64,000 nucleotides of DNA from Marinoscillum pacificum (GTDB taxonomy: Bacteria > Bacteroidota > Bacteroidia > Cytophagales > Cyclobacteriaceae), in contig NZ_JAMZMJ010000002.1 in assembly GCF_024714495.1 (NCBI RefSeq), positions 1 through 64,000 on the forward strand, given 5' to 3'. A program made the position numbers and the translations under genes. Of the stretch, positions 53,407 to 61,968 are shown one piece after another. Under the pieces are notes generated by a model. The model was not told where the DNA came from. It made no database searches and saw nothing but the letters and a program-made list of their open reading frames with translations. Position 1 is the first letter of the stretch. Every line of letters begins with the position of its first letter.

Positions 53407-53436
53407 TTTGATTATCAAAAATTTAGCGTATTTTTG
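53407..53436 (+). promoter_or_regulatory. Bacteroidota-type promoter of the HNH-HTH gene
   Basis: TTTG (53407-53410) and TATTTTTG (53429-53436) match the -33 and -7 consensus elements, with 18 bases between them. The predicted start is about 22 bases before the ATG. It sits directly after the pgk terminator, so the gene has its own control. Confidence 0.55.
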
Positions 53437-53461
53437 ACACGAACACACTGCCTTCTCACCT

Positions 53462-54019
53462 ATGGAAGAATGGAAAACATGGGAAAACGAGGATATTCGT
53501 AATAAGTTTCTTGTTAGTAACTACGGTGAAGTCAAATCACTTTATTTCAATCCTCCCAAACTCTTAAAGCACTATAAAAATATGGGCTATCGTGCAATAC
53601 CAACCCGTAAAAAGGATGGTAAGAACACGCTAATCTATGTTCACAAAGTGGTAGCTGAGCTCTTTCTGCCGAACCCAGATGGACTTGACCATATTATCTT
53701 TTTAGATGAAAACAAGGGAAATCCAGCTGCTGACAACCTTAAATGGGTTGACAAAGATGAGTTCAAGCATCATATGAGCAAGTTTCATAAATCAGCTTAC
53801 ACTTACGATAAAGAGTTTACTCCCAACAACAAACTAAGCCGAACTCAAGTAGCTATTATCAAAAAGATGATGGCTGATCCTAACCGAAAAACTCGTGTCA
53901 AAATCATTGCAAAACAATTTGGAGTCTCCGTAGGAACCATTTTTAGCATTAAGCGGGGAGATTCCTGGAAACATGTGAAACCTGCAGGAAATACACCTAA
54001 AACTACTCAGGAGAAATAG
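53462..54019 (+). CDS. HNH-type (NUMOD4-like) protein with C-terminal helix-turn-helix
   Basis: 185 residues. The N-terminal third resembles NUMOD4 (EEWKTWENEDIRNKFLVSNY GEV without the gap, then KSLYF). The middle resembles the homing-endonuclease HNH core: VHKVVAELFLPNP, then LDHIIFLDENKGNPAADNLKW, where His and Asn of the core are present but the usual HIDGN turn is altered. The last ~50 residues (IIAKQFGVSVGTIFSIKRG DSWKHV) form a DNA-binding HTH. Such proteins occur in mobile introns and phages, but no intron or phage gene lies here and the gene has a clean own promoter. It may be a domesticated nuclease or regulator. Confidence 0.8.
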   Translation: MEEWKTWENEDIRNKFLVSNYGEVKSLYFNPPKLLKHYKNMGYRAIPTRKKDGKNTLIYVHKVVAELFLPNPDGLDHIIFLDENKGNPAADNLKWVDKDEFKHHMSKFHKSAYTYDKEFTPNNKLSRTQVAIIKKMMADPNRKTRVKIIAKQFGVSVGTIFSIKRGDSWKHVKPAGNTPKTTQEK

Positions 54020-55901
54020 CAAACATCTCACTCCTGGTGAAGTAGATGCGACGCTGATCCATCAAAGTCCTAATTCCAGCTACCAAATCATCAAAGTCTA
54101 GTCCTGTAAAATGTGCCTTTAAATCTTGTTCAGATTTAGCACCTGTCTGGATAAAGTCTTCAATCTGATTAAGTGGTATGGAATTGGTGTATTTGACTTT
54201 GGAAAGGCAAACATCACAAACACCACAATCTTCAGCAGTGACTTCATCAAAATACTTTTGAATCACTCTGGAGCGACATTTTTTGGTATCAGAGACATAA
54301 TTGATGACCGACTCGGCCTTGCGGAGAGTGACATCTCTTCGCCACTTGATTCGCTTTTGATCTAAGGGTAAGTTATTTGCATCGTATCGTGGAGTCAGGA
54401 ATGTGATTCTTGGGATATCACTGGCGCGCTGATAAGTAACTACTTCCGCTTGGTGCAAATAGGTTAATTGTTGATAGGCTTTTTCAATGGACTCACCCAG
54501 AAGTGATGCTATATCCTTCTCTTTGATAGTCACAAAGTCGGTAAACAGCTGACCTCCATACAAACGCATGAGTACTTTGATCACTGGGTCCATTGCTCTA
54601 TTAGCCACTTGAAACTTGTAAACTTCCGGTTGATCTAAATTAAAGATCAGCTTGGATGTCTCTTTGAATGGTTCGTTTAAGGCTATCAAGCCTTCATCCG
54701 CTAGCTTATTGAGCGCATGAAAAGTTTCTACTAATGGCAAGTCGAAATTGCGAGCGAAAGCCTGGTAATCAAACTCAAAACTAGAAAGCGCATTACTTCC
54801 TACAGCCAGCTTAAAGTAGTTGGCCAACGCCTGGTAAACCCTTCTGATATATTCAACAGAAACTGCTGCCTGCTCCGTACGAGTTCTTAGGTTTTCTATA
54901 TCGTTTTTTGTGTACAGCTGAATGGCATATGCCTTCTGCTCATCTCTTCCTGCCCTACCGGCTTCCTGATAATACGCTTCTAATGAGTCAGGCAAATCAT
55001 AATGAATAACAGTACGCACATCTGGTTTGTCAATCCCCATCCCAAAGGCATTCGTAGCTACCATCACTCTCGTTTCACCAGCTATCCATTTGTCCTGCTT
55101 AGCTGACCTTATTGAGCCCGGAACTCCTGCATGGTAGTAATCAGTTGATATCTGATTGTAATGCAAGAATTCAGCAATTTCACGGGTTTGCTTTCTACTC
55201 CGAACATACACCACACTACTTCCCTGAACACTTTTTAAGATCTCCAGAATTTTTTGCTCCTTATGCTCCAATTCAAAAACTGAGTAAGACAAATTAGCTC
55301 GTGCGAAACTCTTCTGAAAAACACGCGCATTCTCTGCTTTGAGTTTATCAAGAATATCAAACTTCACTTCACGAGTGGCAGAAGCTGTTAAAGCAACAAT
55401 TCTGGGAGGATTGATTTCTTCTATAAACTCCGCAATTTCCAGATAAGGAGGTCTGAAATCATAACCCCATTGGGAAATACAGTGAGCTTCATCAATAGCC
55501 AACAGATTGATATCCATTTGCTTTGCACGCTCTTTGAAAATATCCGTCTTTAATCGCTCAGGAGAGACATACAAAAACTTGATTTGCCCATAAACACAGT
55601 TGTCTAAAGCAATATCAATCTCCTTTTTACTCATGCCAGAATAAATAGCCACCGCTTTAATATTGCGCTTTTGCAACTGCATCACTTGATCTTTCATCAG
55701 TGCAATCAAAGGAGATATCACTATACAAATACCTTCAACGCACAAAGCGGGAACCTGAAAACAGATTGACTTCCCTCCTCCTGTTGGCAATAACGCCAAT
55801 ACCGGCTGCTTATCAAGCACAGCACCAATGATTTCAGACTGTAGAGGTCTGAAATCAGAGTAGCCCCAAAATTTCTGTAATATTTGAAGTGGTGTACTCA
55901 A
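54003..55901 (-). CDS. RecQ-family ATP-dependent DNA helicase
   Basis: 632 residues. Helicase motif I TGGGKS lies at residues 40-45, motif II is DEAH (LLAIDEAHCISQWGYD), and the C-terminal helicase domain has FGMGIDKPDVRTVIHYD and the arginine finger QEAGRAGRD. A four-cysteine zinc site (CRSRVIQKYF, then CGVCDVC) follows. It unwinds DNA in recombination and repair. The HRDC domain of longer RecQ proteins is absent. The start is a TTG; the codon before it is TAG, so no longer start exists. Its last 17 bases overlap the convergent HNH gene. Confidence 0.94.
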   Translation of the reverse strand: MSTPLQILQKFWGYSDFRPLQSEIIGAVLDKQPVLALLPTGGGKSICFQVPALCVEGICIVISPLIALMKDQVMQLQKRNIKAVAIYSGMSKKEIDIALDNCVYGQIKFLYVSPERLKTDIFKERAKQMDINLLAIDEAHCISQWGYDFRPPYLEIAEFIEEINPPRIVALTASATREVKFDILDKLKAENARVFQKSFARANLSYSVFELEHKEQKILEILKSVQGSSVVYVRSRKQTREIAEFLHYNQISTDYYHAGVPGSIRSAKQDKWIAGETRVMVATNAFGMGIDKPDVRTVIHYDLPDSLEAYYQEAGRAGRDEQKAYAIQLYTKNDIENLRTRTEQAAVSVEYIRRVYQALANYFKLAVGSNALSSFEFDYQAFARNFDLPLVETFHALNKLADEGLIALNEPFKETSKLIFNLDQPEVYKFQVANRAMDPVIKVLMRLYGGQLFTDFVTIKEKDIASLLGESIEKAYQQLTYLHQAEVVTYQRASDIPRITFLTPRYDANNLPLDQKRIKWRRDVTLRKAESVINYVSDTKKCRSRVIQKYFDEVTAEDCGVCDVCLSKVKYTNSIPLNQIEDFIQTGAKSEQDLKAHFTGLDFDDLVAGIRTLMDQRRIYFTRSEMFAISPE

Positions 55902-56047
55902 CTATACAATGCTAAGGTTAAGGTAATCTGACAAAAGCCTTTTTAATTCAAATCTGACGGAATGAAGATAAGTTGAATTATTTTAACACTCAAATAGATT
56001 AAAAAGATCAATCCGATAAATTCTTTTTGACTGAATAAACACACCTC

Positions 56048-56449
56048 ATGAGTACCCACACAACCTACAACAAAAAACACTGCGCTATTCAACATCTTCC
56101 TAAAATAAACGCTATTCAAATAGAATGGAAAGGATTTTCTATTGCTAAAGACTTTCAGGAAGCCTGCAATTTCGCATTGGATTTAATGACTAAAAATAAG
56201 TCCAGTAAATTATTAGTAGACAACAGGAACTCGAAAGTTGTTAGCCAGGAAAATCAGGAATGGTTAGCAAACGAATGGTATGAAAAAGCTTACAAAAATG
56301 GCTATCGAGCAACTGCCGTCATCGTAAGTGATAATATTCTCAATCAAATGTCCATTAAAAACATTGAAGAAAAGAAATCAATGCTCGGGCTTCAATCCAG
56401 ACACTTTAGCAATACGAATGAAGCAATAAGTTGGTTGAAGTCTATCTAA
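56048..56449 (+). CDS. Small STAS/SpoIIAA-like protein
   Basis: 133 residues with no signal peptide. The strand-helix order (AIQIEWKGFSIAKDFQEACN, KLLVDNRNSKVVS, WYEKAYKNGYRATAVIV) resembles the STAS-fold proteins annotated as SpoIIAA-like in Bacteroidota. The phosphorylatable Ser of true anti-anti-sigma factors is not clear. Function unknown. It is flanked by recQ and the convergent comEC gene. Confidence 0.72.
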   Translation: MSTHTTYNKKHCAIQHLPKINAIQIEWKGFSIAKDFQEACNFALDLMTKNKSSKLLVDNRNSKVVSQENQEWLANEWYEKAYKNGYRATAVIVSDNILNQMSIKNIEEKKSMLGLQSRHFSNTNEAISWLKSI

Positions 56450-56494
56450 CAATTTAGAGGTTTGACCTATTTGTTGTTAGCAGCAGTACTCGAA

Positions 56495-58558
56495 CTACAA
56501 TTTTAAATAACCATCATCTTTCAGGGAGTGATAGTCAATTCCATTAGATTCACATAGGGATATCATTTGCTGCTTTTCATAGTAGCTCAACCCGTTCCCA
56601 AGCACTACCAACTGGCAATCAAAATAATCCAGTAGCTCCGCACATGGAGACTTCAGGTAAACTATATCCACAGAGAGCTTTTCAGAGAGCTCATACCCCT
56701 GCATGTCACCAACTAAAACCACCTCTCTCCCATTGGCCTCTATTACCTGAAGCTGCCCAATTGCTCTTGCCAACTCAGACTGCTCAATCATTTTCCAGGA
56801 TTTGGAGGTTTTTGACAAGCCATTCGCCAATCGAAACGGATCTACCTGGAAATAAGTCTCCTCTCTTAAGTTTTCCGGAAAAGTATCAACAAGTAGCACA
56901 GCTTCAGACCCCTGAATGATATCTATAGCGGCTATGTCATCAATTTCATACAACAAAGTAATTCGTTTATGATCCTGATCCCAATCCTTCCAAACTAACC
57001 ATAAACTGAAAAGCATGATGCAGAAAACTGAAATCTTCATCAGGTGATAACTGTAACAAGTCACCAACTGATAGCAGAACAATAAAATGAGGTAAATCAA
57101 AACCACATCGATGAGGTCAAAATAAATCCAATCAAATAAAGGATATGGAAGTACCTTCAGAGACAATACGATTTCATTAACACCATAAACGATTAACTCA
57201 TAAATGAAAGCTAATACTTGACCAGCCACAGGAATAGTAGCTCCCAGTAGTAGTACTAACAAACCACCATACAACATCACCGTCGCCGCAGGAATAACCA
57301 CCAGGTTTGATACTAAGAAATATGTCGGAAATTGATGAAAATAATAGAGCGTCAACGGAAACGTAGCTATTTGGGCAGCAATGGAAACGCACAAAATCGA
57401 CCAGATATAATTTCCGACTTTATTGTGAATATGCCACTTGTGGTACAAAAGTGGGTAAATCATCAGAATGCCAAAGACAGCAATAAACGACAATTGAAAT
57501 CCTACTGCATAGATTACGAACGGATCCAATACGATTAAAATGAAAGCTGCAATTCCCAATGAATTATAAATATTAGCTTTTTTATGAAATGCTTCACTGA
57601 TAATGATTACTGAAAACATAGTAGCAGCTCGCATCACAGATGGAGAAAACCCTGTAATCAGCGCATACATCCAGATGACACTAGTAGCTACAATCATGAA
57701 AACAAACCGACCATAGCGACGCTCTTTCAATGGCTTAAATAGTATTTTCAAAAGAATGAAAATGATGCCAACATGCAATCCAGACACAGCCAATACATGA
57801 ATAGCACCTGCAGAAGAATAAGCTGTTTTAAGTTCATTATCCAAATGATCTTTAATACCTAAAATCAGTGCAGAAATGATAGCTTTTTCTCTGGGATTAC
57901 GAATCAACTCATCAATTACCTTTTGTGATTCTGCACGAATCTGATAAGCCCAACCTAAGATTGGATTCAAACGTTGATGATCAACTTGTTGCACCTGATC
58001 CCACGAGACAAAAGCATGAGCGTAGATATTCTGTCTTTTGAGATAGGTTTTGTAATCAAACTCCTCAGGATTCTTCGGCGCAGCAATATCAAAGTAACCT
58101 TTGGAAATAGCCACCACATCACCATACTGTAGCAACTTGCTATCTGCACGCTCAACATACAGATAGATTTTGCCCTGAACTCGCGCTGAACTATCATCAT
58201 TGATGATTTCAAAAAGTTCTAGCTCATACCTCCGATGATTGGTTCGATCACTGTGGTCAGACACAATAACTCCTACAAATCCATCTGGATTTTCAAAATG
58301 CGAATAATGATTTGAGATTCTTTCTTCCTCATTCAACCCTCCTAGCAGAAAACCTACTATAGTGAACAGAAGTAAAATGACCACTCCTCTTATGACCGAC
58401 CATCTGTATGTCAAGAAAGCAATTACAATGAGTAAAATGCAAACAATTCCTATCCACAAACTAGGAATCTCATCAACTTTAACTAGCTGTGAGATCACAA
58501 TACCTGCAGATAAGCCAATTGAAAGCCTAATGAAGGGAAAAGAAGACCATTTAAACAT
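56495..58558 (-). CDS. ComEC/Rec2-family DNA uptake channel
   Basis: 687 residues with an N-terminal DUF4131-type segment (GFLLGGLNEEERISNHY), a soluble loop with KNPEEFDYKTYLKRQNIYAH, and the ComEC competence core (HVLAVSGLHVGIIFI, MRAATMFSVIIISEAF). About ten membrane spans are visible. The C-terminal ~150 residues are a soluble beta-rich region without the HxHxDH zinc motif of the metallo-beta-lactamase domain in Bacillus ComEC, so it probably lacks nuclease activity. It is the channel by which single-stranded DNA crosses the inner membrane; other competence genes are not nearby. Confidence 0.93.
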   Translation of the reverse strand: MFKWSSFPFIRLSIGLSAGIVISQLVKVDEIPSLWIGIVCILLIVIAFLTYRWSVIRGVVILLLFTIVGFLLGGLNEEERISNHYSHFENPDGFVGVIVSDHSDRTNHRRYELELFEIINDDSSARVQGKIYLYVERADSKLLQYGDVVAISKGYFDIAAPKNPEEFDYKTYLKRQNIYAHAFVSWDQVQQVDHQRLNPILGWAYQIRAESQKVIDELIRNPREKAIISALILGIKDHLDNELKTAYSSAGAIHVLAVSGLHVGIIFILLKILFKPLKERRYGRFVFMIVATSVIWMYALITGFSPSVMRAATMFSVIIISEAFHKKANIYNSLGIAAFILIVLDPFVIYAVGFQLSFIAVFGILMIYPLLYHKWHIHNKVGNYIWSILCVSIAAQIATFPLTLYYFHQFPTYFLVSNLVVIPAATVMLYGGLLVLLLGATIPVAGQVLAFIYELIVYGVNEIVLSLKVLPYPLFDWIYFDLIDVVLIYLILLFCYQLVTCYSYHLMKISVFCIMLFSLWLVWKDWDQDHKRITLLYEIDDIAAIDIIQGSEAVLLVDTFPENLREETYFQVDPFRLANGLSKTSKSWKMIEQSELARAIGQLQVIEANGREVVLVGDMQGYELSEKLSVDIVYLKSPCAELLDYFDCQLVVLGNGLSYYEKQQMISLCESNGIDYHSLKDDGYLKL

Positions 58559-58626
58559 TATGACGTGTTCTGACTAAATCGGTAAATGAATATCACCAAT
58601 TCCGACAACACATACAACGTTTTAAC

Positions 58627-59058
58627 TTAAGATTTGCGATACATTTTGTAGTGCATGATATCACACTCTTCAAACTGCTCACCCTCTTTCAGAAAATGAA
58701 ACTTCGAGTAAAGAGGAACAGCAGATAATTGAGAATGCAAATAGACATAAATACCCTGACCATATTGCATTCGAATATCTTCCAGAACTGCCTCCACTAG
58801 TTTCGATCCAATTCCGGTGCCTCTTGCCGTTTTCTTTACGGCAAAACGTTCTAATTTTATGCCTTTTTCTGTTTGCCTGTAGCGAGCAGCTCCTACTGGA
58901 TCAGCATTTGAATCTAAAACAACAAAGTGCTTGCAGATATCCTCGTGTTCATCCTGTTCTGCTTCAGCAGGAACTCCCTGCTCATCCACAAACACTTCAT
59001 GACGAATAGCTACTGCCTTTTGCTTTAACGCTGCTGAATCAACCTTTAGAACCTCCAT
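58627..59058 (-). CDS. GNAT family N-acetyltransferase
   Basis: 143 residues with the acetyl-CoA-binding motif RGTGIGSKL. Preceding it is VFVDEQGVPAEAEQDEHED, characteristic of a ubiquitous GNAT group resembling ElaA-type and YitI-type acetyltransferases. The substrate is unknown. Its first 20 bases overlap the 3' end of phoH, so the two genes are probably co-transcribed. Confidence 0.88.
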   Translation of the reverse strand: MEVLKVDSAALKQKAVAIRHEVFVDEQGVPAEAEQDEHEDICKHFVVLDSNADPVGAARYRQTEKGIKLERFAVKKTARGTGIGSKLVEAVLEDIRMQYGQGIYVYLHSQLSAVPLYSKFHFLKEGEQFEECDIMHYKMYRKS

Positions 59059-60007
59059 CGTTTTGATTATCCTGATGTGAATTGTAAGCTCTCACGATAT
59101 CCTTCACTAGCTTATGACGTACTACGTCCTTCTCATCAAGTGTTACAAATCCTATTCCCTTGATATCACGAAGAACATGTAGTGCTTCAACCAAACCAGA
59201 TTTTTGATTTCTAGGCAAGTCAATTTGAGATCGATCTCCCGTAATGATCACTTTTGATTCCGGTCCCATACGAGTCAAGAACATCTTGATCTGCATGGGC
59301 GTAGTATTCTGAGCTTCATCCAACAAGATGTAAGCATTATTCAATGTACGCCCACGCATATATGCTAGCGGAGCAATCTCAATCACCCCATTCTCCCGAT
59401 AATAACGCAACTTCTCAGAAGGAATCATGTCATTGAGCGCATCATAGATCGGACGTAAGTATGGATCGATCTTTTCTGTAAGATCTCCAGGTAAGAAACC
59501 AAGGTTTTCTCCAGCCTCTACTGCCGGACGTGTAATGATGATTTTCTTGACATCTTTATTCTTAAGTGCTCTTACTGCTAAAGCCACACTGATATAAGTC
59601 TTACCCGTACCAGCAGGCCCAATAGCAAAAACCAGATCGTTTTTTTCTACAGCTTTGACCAGATCCTTTTGATTTTTAGTCTTTGGAGTGATTTTAAAAC
59701 CTCTAGTTCCAAACACCAAAACGTCATCAGCACCCGAATGTGTCGTACTGTGCTGCTCATCATTGATATAAGACACCACATTTTCGTGAGTCACCTTGCC
59801 ATACTTATTGTAATGATTTAGCAGACTATTTAAAATGTCGTTAATCTTCAGAATCTGTGGAGCAGTTCCCTGTATTCTAATCTCGTTTCCTCGTGAAATA
59901 ATCTTGCTCTCAGGAAACGCAGAGGCGATTTCTTTAATATTCTGGTTTTGGATTCCAAGGAAATCGACAAGGGATATATTTTCTAGCGTTATTACCTTTT
60001 CTAACAA
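59039..60007 (-). CDS. PhoH family ATPase
   Basis: 322 residues. Walker A GPAGTGKT is at residues 130-137, Walker B is YILLDEAQNTTPMQ, and RMGPESKVIITGDRSQIDLP is the family signature. An N-terminal KH-like domain precedes it (ISRGNEIRIQGTAPQILKIN). PhoH-type proteins are nucleic-acid-associated ATPases, in E. coli related to YbeZ of the ribosome-maturation group. The overlap with the GNAT gene shows coupled expression. Confidence 0.96.
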   Translation of the reverse strand: MLEKVITLENISLVDFLGIQNQNIKEIASAFPESKIISRGNEIRIQGTAPQILKINDILNSLLNHYNKYGKVTHENVVSYINDEQHSTTHSGADDVLVFGTRGFKITPKTKNQKDLVKAVEKNDLVFAIGPAGTGKTYISVALAVRALKNKDVKKIIITRPAVEAGENLGFLPGDLTEKIDPYLRPIYDALNDMIPSEKLRYYRENGVIEIAPLAYMRGRTLNNAYILLDEAQNTTPMQIKMFLTRMGPESKVIITGDRSQIDLPRNQKSGLVEALHVLRDIKGIGFVTLDEKDVVRHKLVKDIVRAYNSHQDNQNDGGSKG

Positions 60008-60040
60008 ATGAATGCTCGATTTATGTGGGTTTAATTTTTC

Positions 60041-60064
60041 TTGCTTTTAGAATTTATATTTTTG
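60041..60064 (+). promoter_or_regulatory. Candidate promoter of the SAM hydrolase gene
   Basis: TATTTTTG (60057-60064) matches the -7 element exactly. The TTG at 60041-60043 is only 13 bases upstream, so the -33 part is weak. The predicted start is about 28 bases before the ATG. Confidence 0.35.
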
Positions 60065-60096
60065 TCTCAAGTTAAAAAAATATTTCCGTTGCTTGT

Positions 60097-60879
60097 ATGG
60101 CGCTAGTCACTTTTATGTCAGATTTCGGTACAGAGGACCACTATGTAGCAGCGGTAAAGGCAGCCATTCTCAAAGGCAACCAATCTCTGAACATTATTGA
60201 CATCAGTCACTCTATCTATCCTTCAGATATCGGACATGCTTCGTACGTTTTGAAAAGCGTATTTCGTGATTTTCCTGCCAATACAGTTCACCTATGTGCG
60301 GTTGATCTTAACTCGAGAGAACCTAATAAGCTCATAGCTATTAAACTCGAAGAGCATTATTTTGTTGGCCCTGACAGTGGTTTGTTCAGTCTCTTGTCTA
60401 CTCAAAGACCAACTGCCATTATTGACATCAATGCACTGAAGCCCATAGAAAGTACATTTGACGCCAAAGACATTATGGCTCCAGTAGTGTCCGGGTTAGC
60501 CAATGGTAAAAACATCCATGAGATTGGTCCTGCATTGCAAGAGATGAAAGTGCTTTACTCCAGACAACTCAAAGTCACTAAAAGAGAAATCTCTGGCAAT
60601 GTGATCAGAGTAGACTCTTATGGCAATTTGATTACAAATATTGTTCAGACAGAGTTTGACACAATTATGAAAATCAATGGCAACAAGCCATTTGAAGTAG
60701 GGTTTGGAAGAGAGAAATCAAGAAGAATTCACAAAACATACAATGAAGTAGAATCTGGCGAATTCTATATTTTCTTTAACAGCAATGGATATTTGCAAAT
60801 AGGAATCAATAAAGGAAATGCGTCTGAGCTTCTTGGTTTAGCGCTGGACTCCCCTGTTGTCATCAATTTTGAAATATGA
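60097..60879 (+). CDS. S-adenosyl-L-methionine hydrolase (adenosine-forming), DUF62 family
   Basis: 260 residues of the DUF62/SAM hydroxide adenosyltransferase family, related to fluorinase and chlorinase. Signatures are MSDFGTEDHYVAAVKA, HSIYPSDIGHASYVL, VGPDSGLFSLL and VDSYGNLITNI. Relatives hydrolyse SAM to adenosine and methionine using water instead of halide. The halogenase-specific loops are not evident, so hydrolase is the better call. Its stop overlaps the start of the monooxygenase gene by four bases. Confidence 0.92.
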   Translation: MALVTFMSDFGTEDHYVAAVKAAILKGNQSLNIIDISHSIYPSDIGHASYVLKSVFRDFPANTVHLCAVDLNSREPNKLIAIKLEEHYFVGPDSGLFSLLSTQRPTAIIDINALKPIESTFDAKDIMAPVVSGLANGKNIHEIGPALQEMKVLYSRQLKVTKREISGNVIRVDSYGNLITNIVQTEFDTIMKINGNKPFEVGFGREKSRRIHKTYNEVESGEFYIFFNSNGYLQIGINKGNASELLGLALDSPVVINFEI

Positions 60880-61172
60880 TTACCCGAATAGTTAGAATGG
60901 TCTTTCAAGAAGATAAGACTGATGCATTTGAAGCAGTCTTTGATGCGAGTAAAGAGAAAATCCGTGCTCGAAGTGGCTGTCAATACCTTTCGCTACATCG
61001 AGACCATCATTCTCCAAATGTTTACTACACAATTAGTAAATGGGATGCTCAACAGGATCTGGATGATTACAGAAACTCGGAGTTATTCAAAACCACCTGG
61101 GCTAAAACAAAATTCCTATTCGCCGATAAGCCAAGTGCTTACTCTCTGGAACAAGTGATTGATCTTCCTTAA
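60876..61172 (+). CDS. Antibiotic biosynthesis monooxygenase (ABM) superfamily protein
   Basis: 98 residues with the dimeric ferredoxin-like fold pattern: IVRMVFQEDKTDAFEAVFDA, then ARSGCQYLSLHRDHHSPNVY and YTISKWDAQQDLDDYRNSEL. Such small proteins act as cofactor-free oxygenases or heme-degrading enzymes; neither activity can be assigned. The four-base overlap with the SAM hydrolase gene indicates co-translation. Confidence 0.85.
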   Translation: MITRIVRMVFQEDKTDAFEAVFDASKEKIRARSGCQYLSLHRDHHSPNVYYTISKWDAQQDLDDYRNSELFKTTWAKTKFLFADKPSAYSLEQVIDLP

Positions 61173-61310
61173 ACACCCTTCGACAGAGCATTTCAGAATT
61201 TAACCGAAGAATTTGATTGGTTGAACGAACAAAAGTTTGTCAATTCACGGGAACCCATAGATTTGTACATGAATCTAGCCCGAAAGGGTCATAGACATAG
61301 CTGGTTGTGG
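61173..61310 (+). other. Structured 3' region before the terminator; possible small RNA
   Basis: The 138 bases before the terminator hold several hairpins but no ORF. One is GCCC-GAAA-GGGT at 61278-61289 with a GNRA-type loop, extended by TCTA/TAGA. Another is AGATT/AATCT with the palindrome TGTACA between the arms. I cannot assign a known RNA family. Confidence 0.3.
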
Positions 61311-61347
61311 TCCCTCGTTTTTCCCTTACGAGGGATCTTTTTTTTTA
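61311..61347 (+). terminator. Rho-independent terminator
   Basis: TCCCTCGT and ACGAGGGA form an 8-base stem (61311-61318 and 61328-61335), followed by TCTTTTTTTTT. It ends the SAM hydrolase-ABM unit or the structured RNA before it. Confidence 0.9.
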
Positions 61348-61360
61348 TACCAGTCCTATT

Positions 61361-61852
61361 TTAGTGTCCAGTGCAGACAGCTACTCCATCAAATAAGTAA
61401 TCCTCATTCTTACCTACGTTTCCAAATGACAGCACCATATGCTTAAAGTAAGTATCATTCATATGGATTTTGACACTACCATCAAGAGTAAGGAACAAAT
61501 CGTAGGTTAACTCCTGACCATCAGAAAGCACTGTATTCTCAACCACTGTGACACTTTCTCCAGTAGCCCCATCTACATCATTCAATCTCAATGCTAATTC
61601 ACCAACCTCACTTACTCCACCAAAATGCAAATGCGCTGGATGCACACCCCCCTCTACTGTATTTTCAACCTGAATTCTGAATTCTAACTTTCCTGGCCCC
61701 AGTTCAGTAACAGTGACATCACCTCGCACTGGATTAGAATTGGCACGATGCAACAAGTACGTGTTTTGCCTTAAATCCGGCTCAGAATTACTTTGACAAC
61801 CAAATAATCCAACGATTATTAATATAGAAGCTAGCTGTATAGTTACTTTCAT
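61361..61852 (-). CDS. Small lipoprotein with a CHRD-like domain
   Basis: 163 residues with a lipoprotein signal (lipobox FGC, Cys19) followed by a beta-rich domain. Its HPAHLHFGGVSEVGELALRL segment matches the HxxHxH style of CHRD and Cu/Zn-superoxide-dismutase-like folds. The conserved histidines could bind metal. Function unknown; envelope location is inferred from the lipobox. Confidence 0.78.
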   Translation of the reverse strand: MKVTIQLASILIIVGLFGCQSNSEPDLRQNTYLLHRANSNPVRGDVTVTELGPGKLEFRIQVENTVEGGVHPAHLHFGGVSEVGELALRLNDVDGATGESVTVVENTVLSDGQELTYDLFLTLDGSVKIHMNDTYFKHMVLSFGNVGKNEDYLFDGVAVCTGH

Positions 61853-61968
61853 GCTTGAAAATTTTAGTCTTATAAAGATAACACCGAATCACGCAAAAAC
61901 ATTTTATTCATATTACTATTAACTATTTAATAAGTTTATACGTATGTTGATTGCCTAATAATTTGTGA

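Noticed and set aside
60097-60879. Fluorinase or chlorinase activity for the DUF62 protein
   Set aside because: The family resemblance is to the hydrolase branch; the loops specific to halogenases are not evident, so halide use is not supported.
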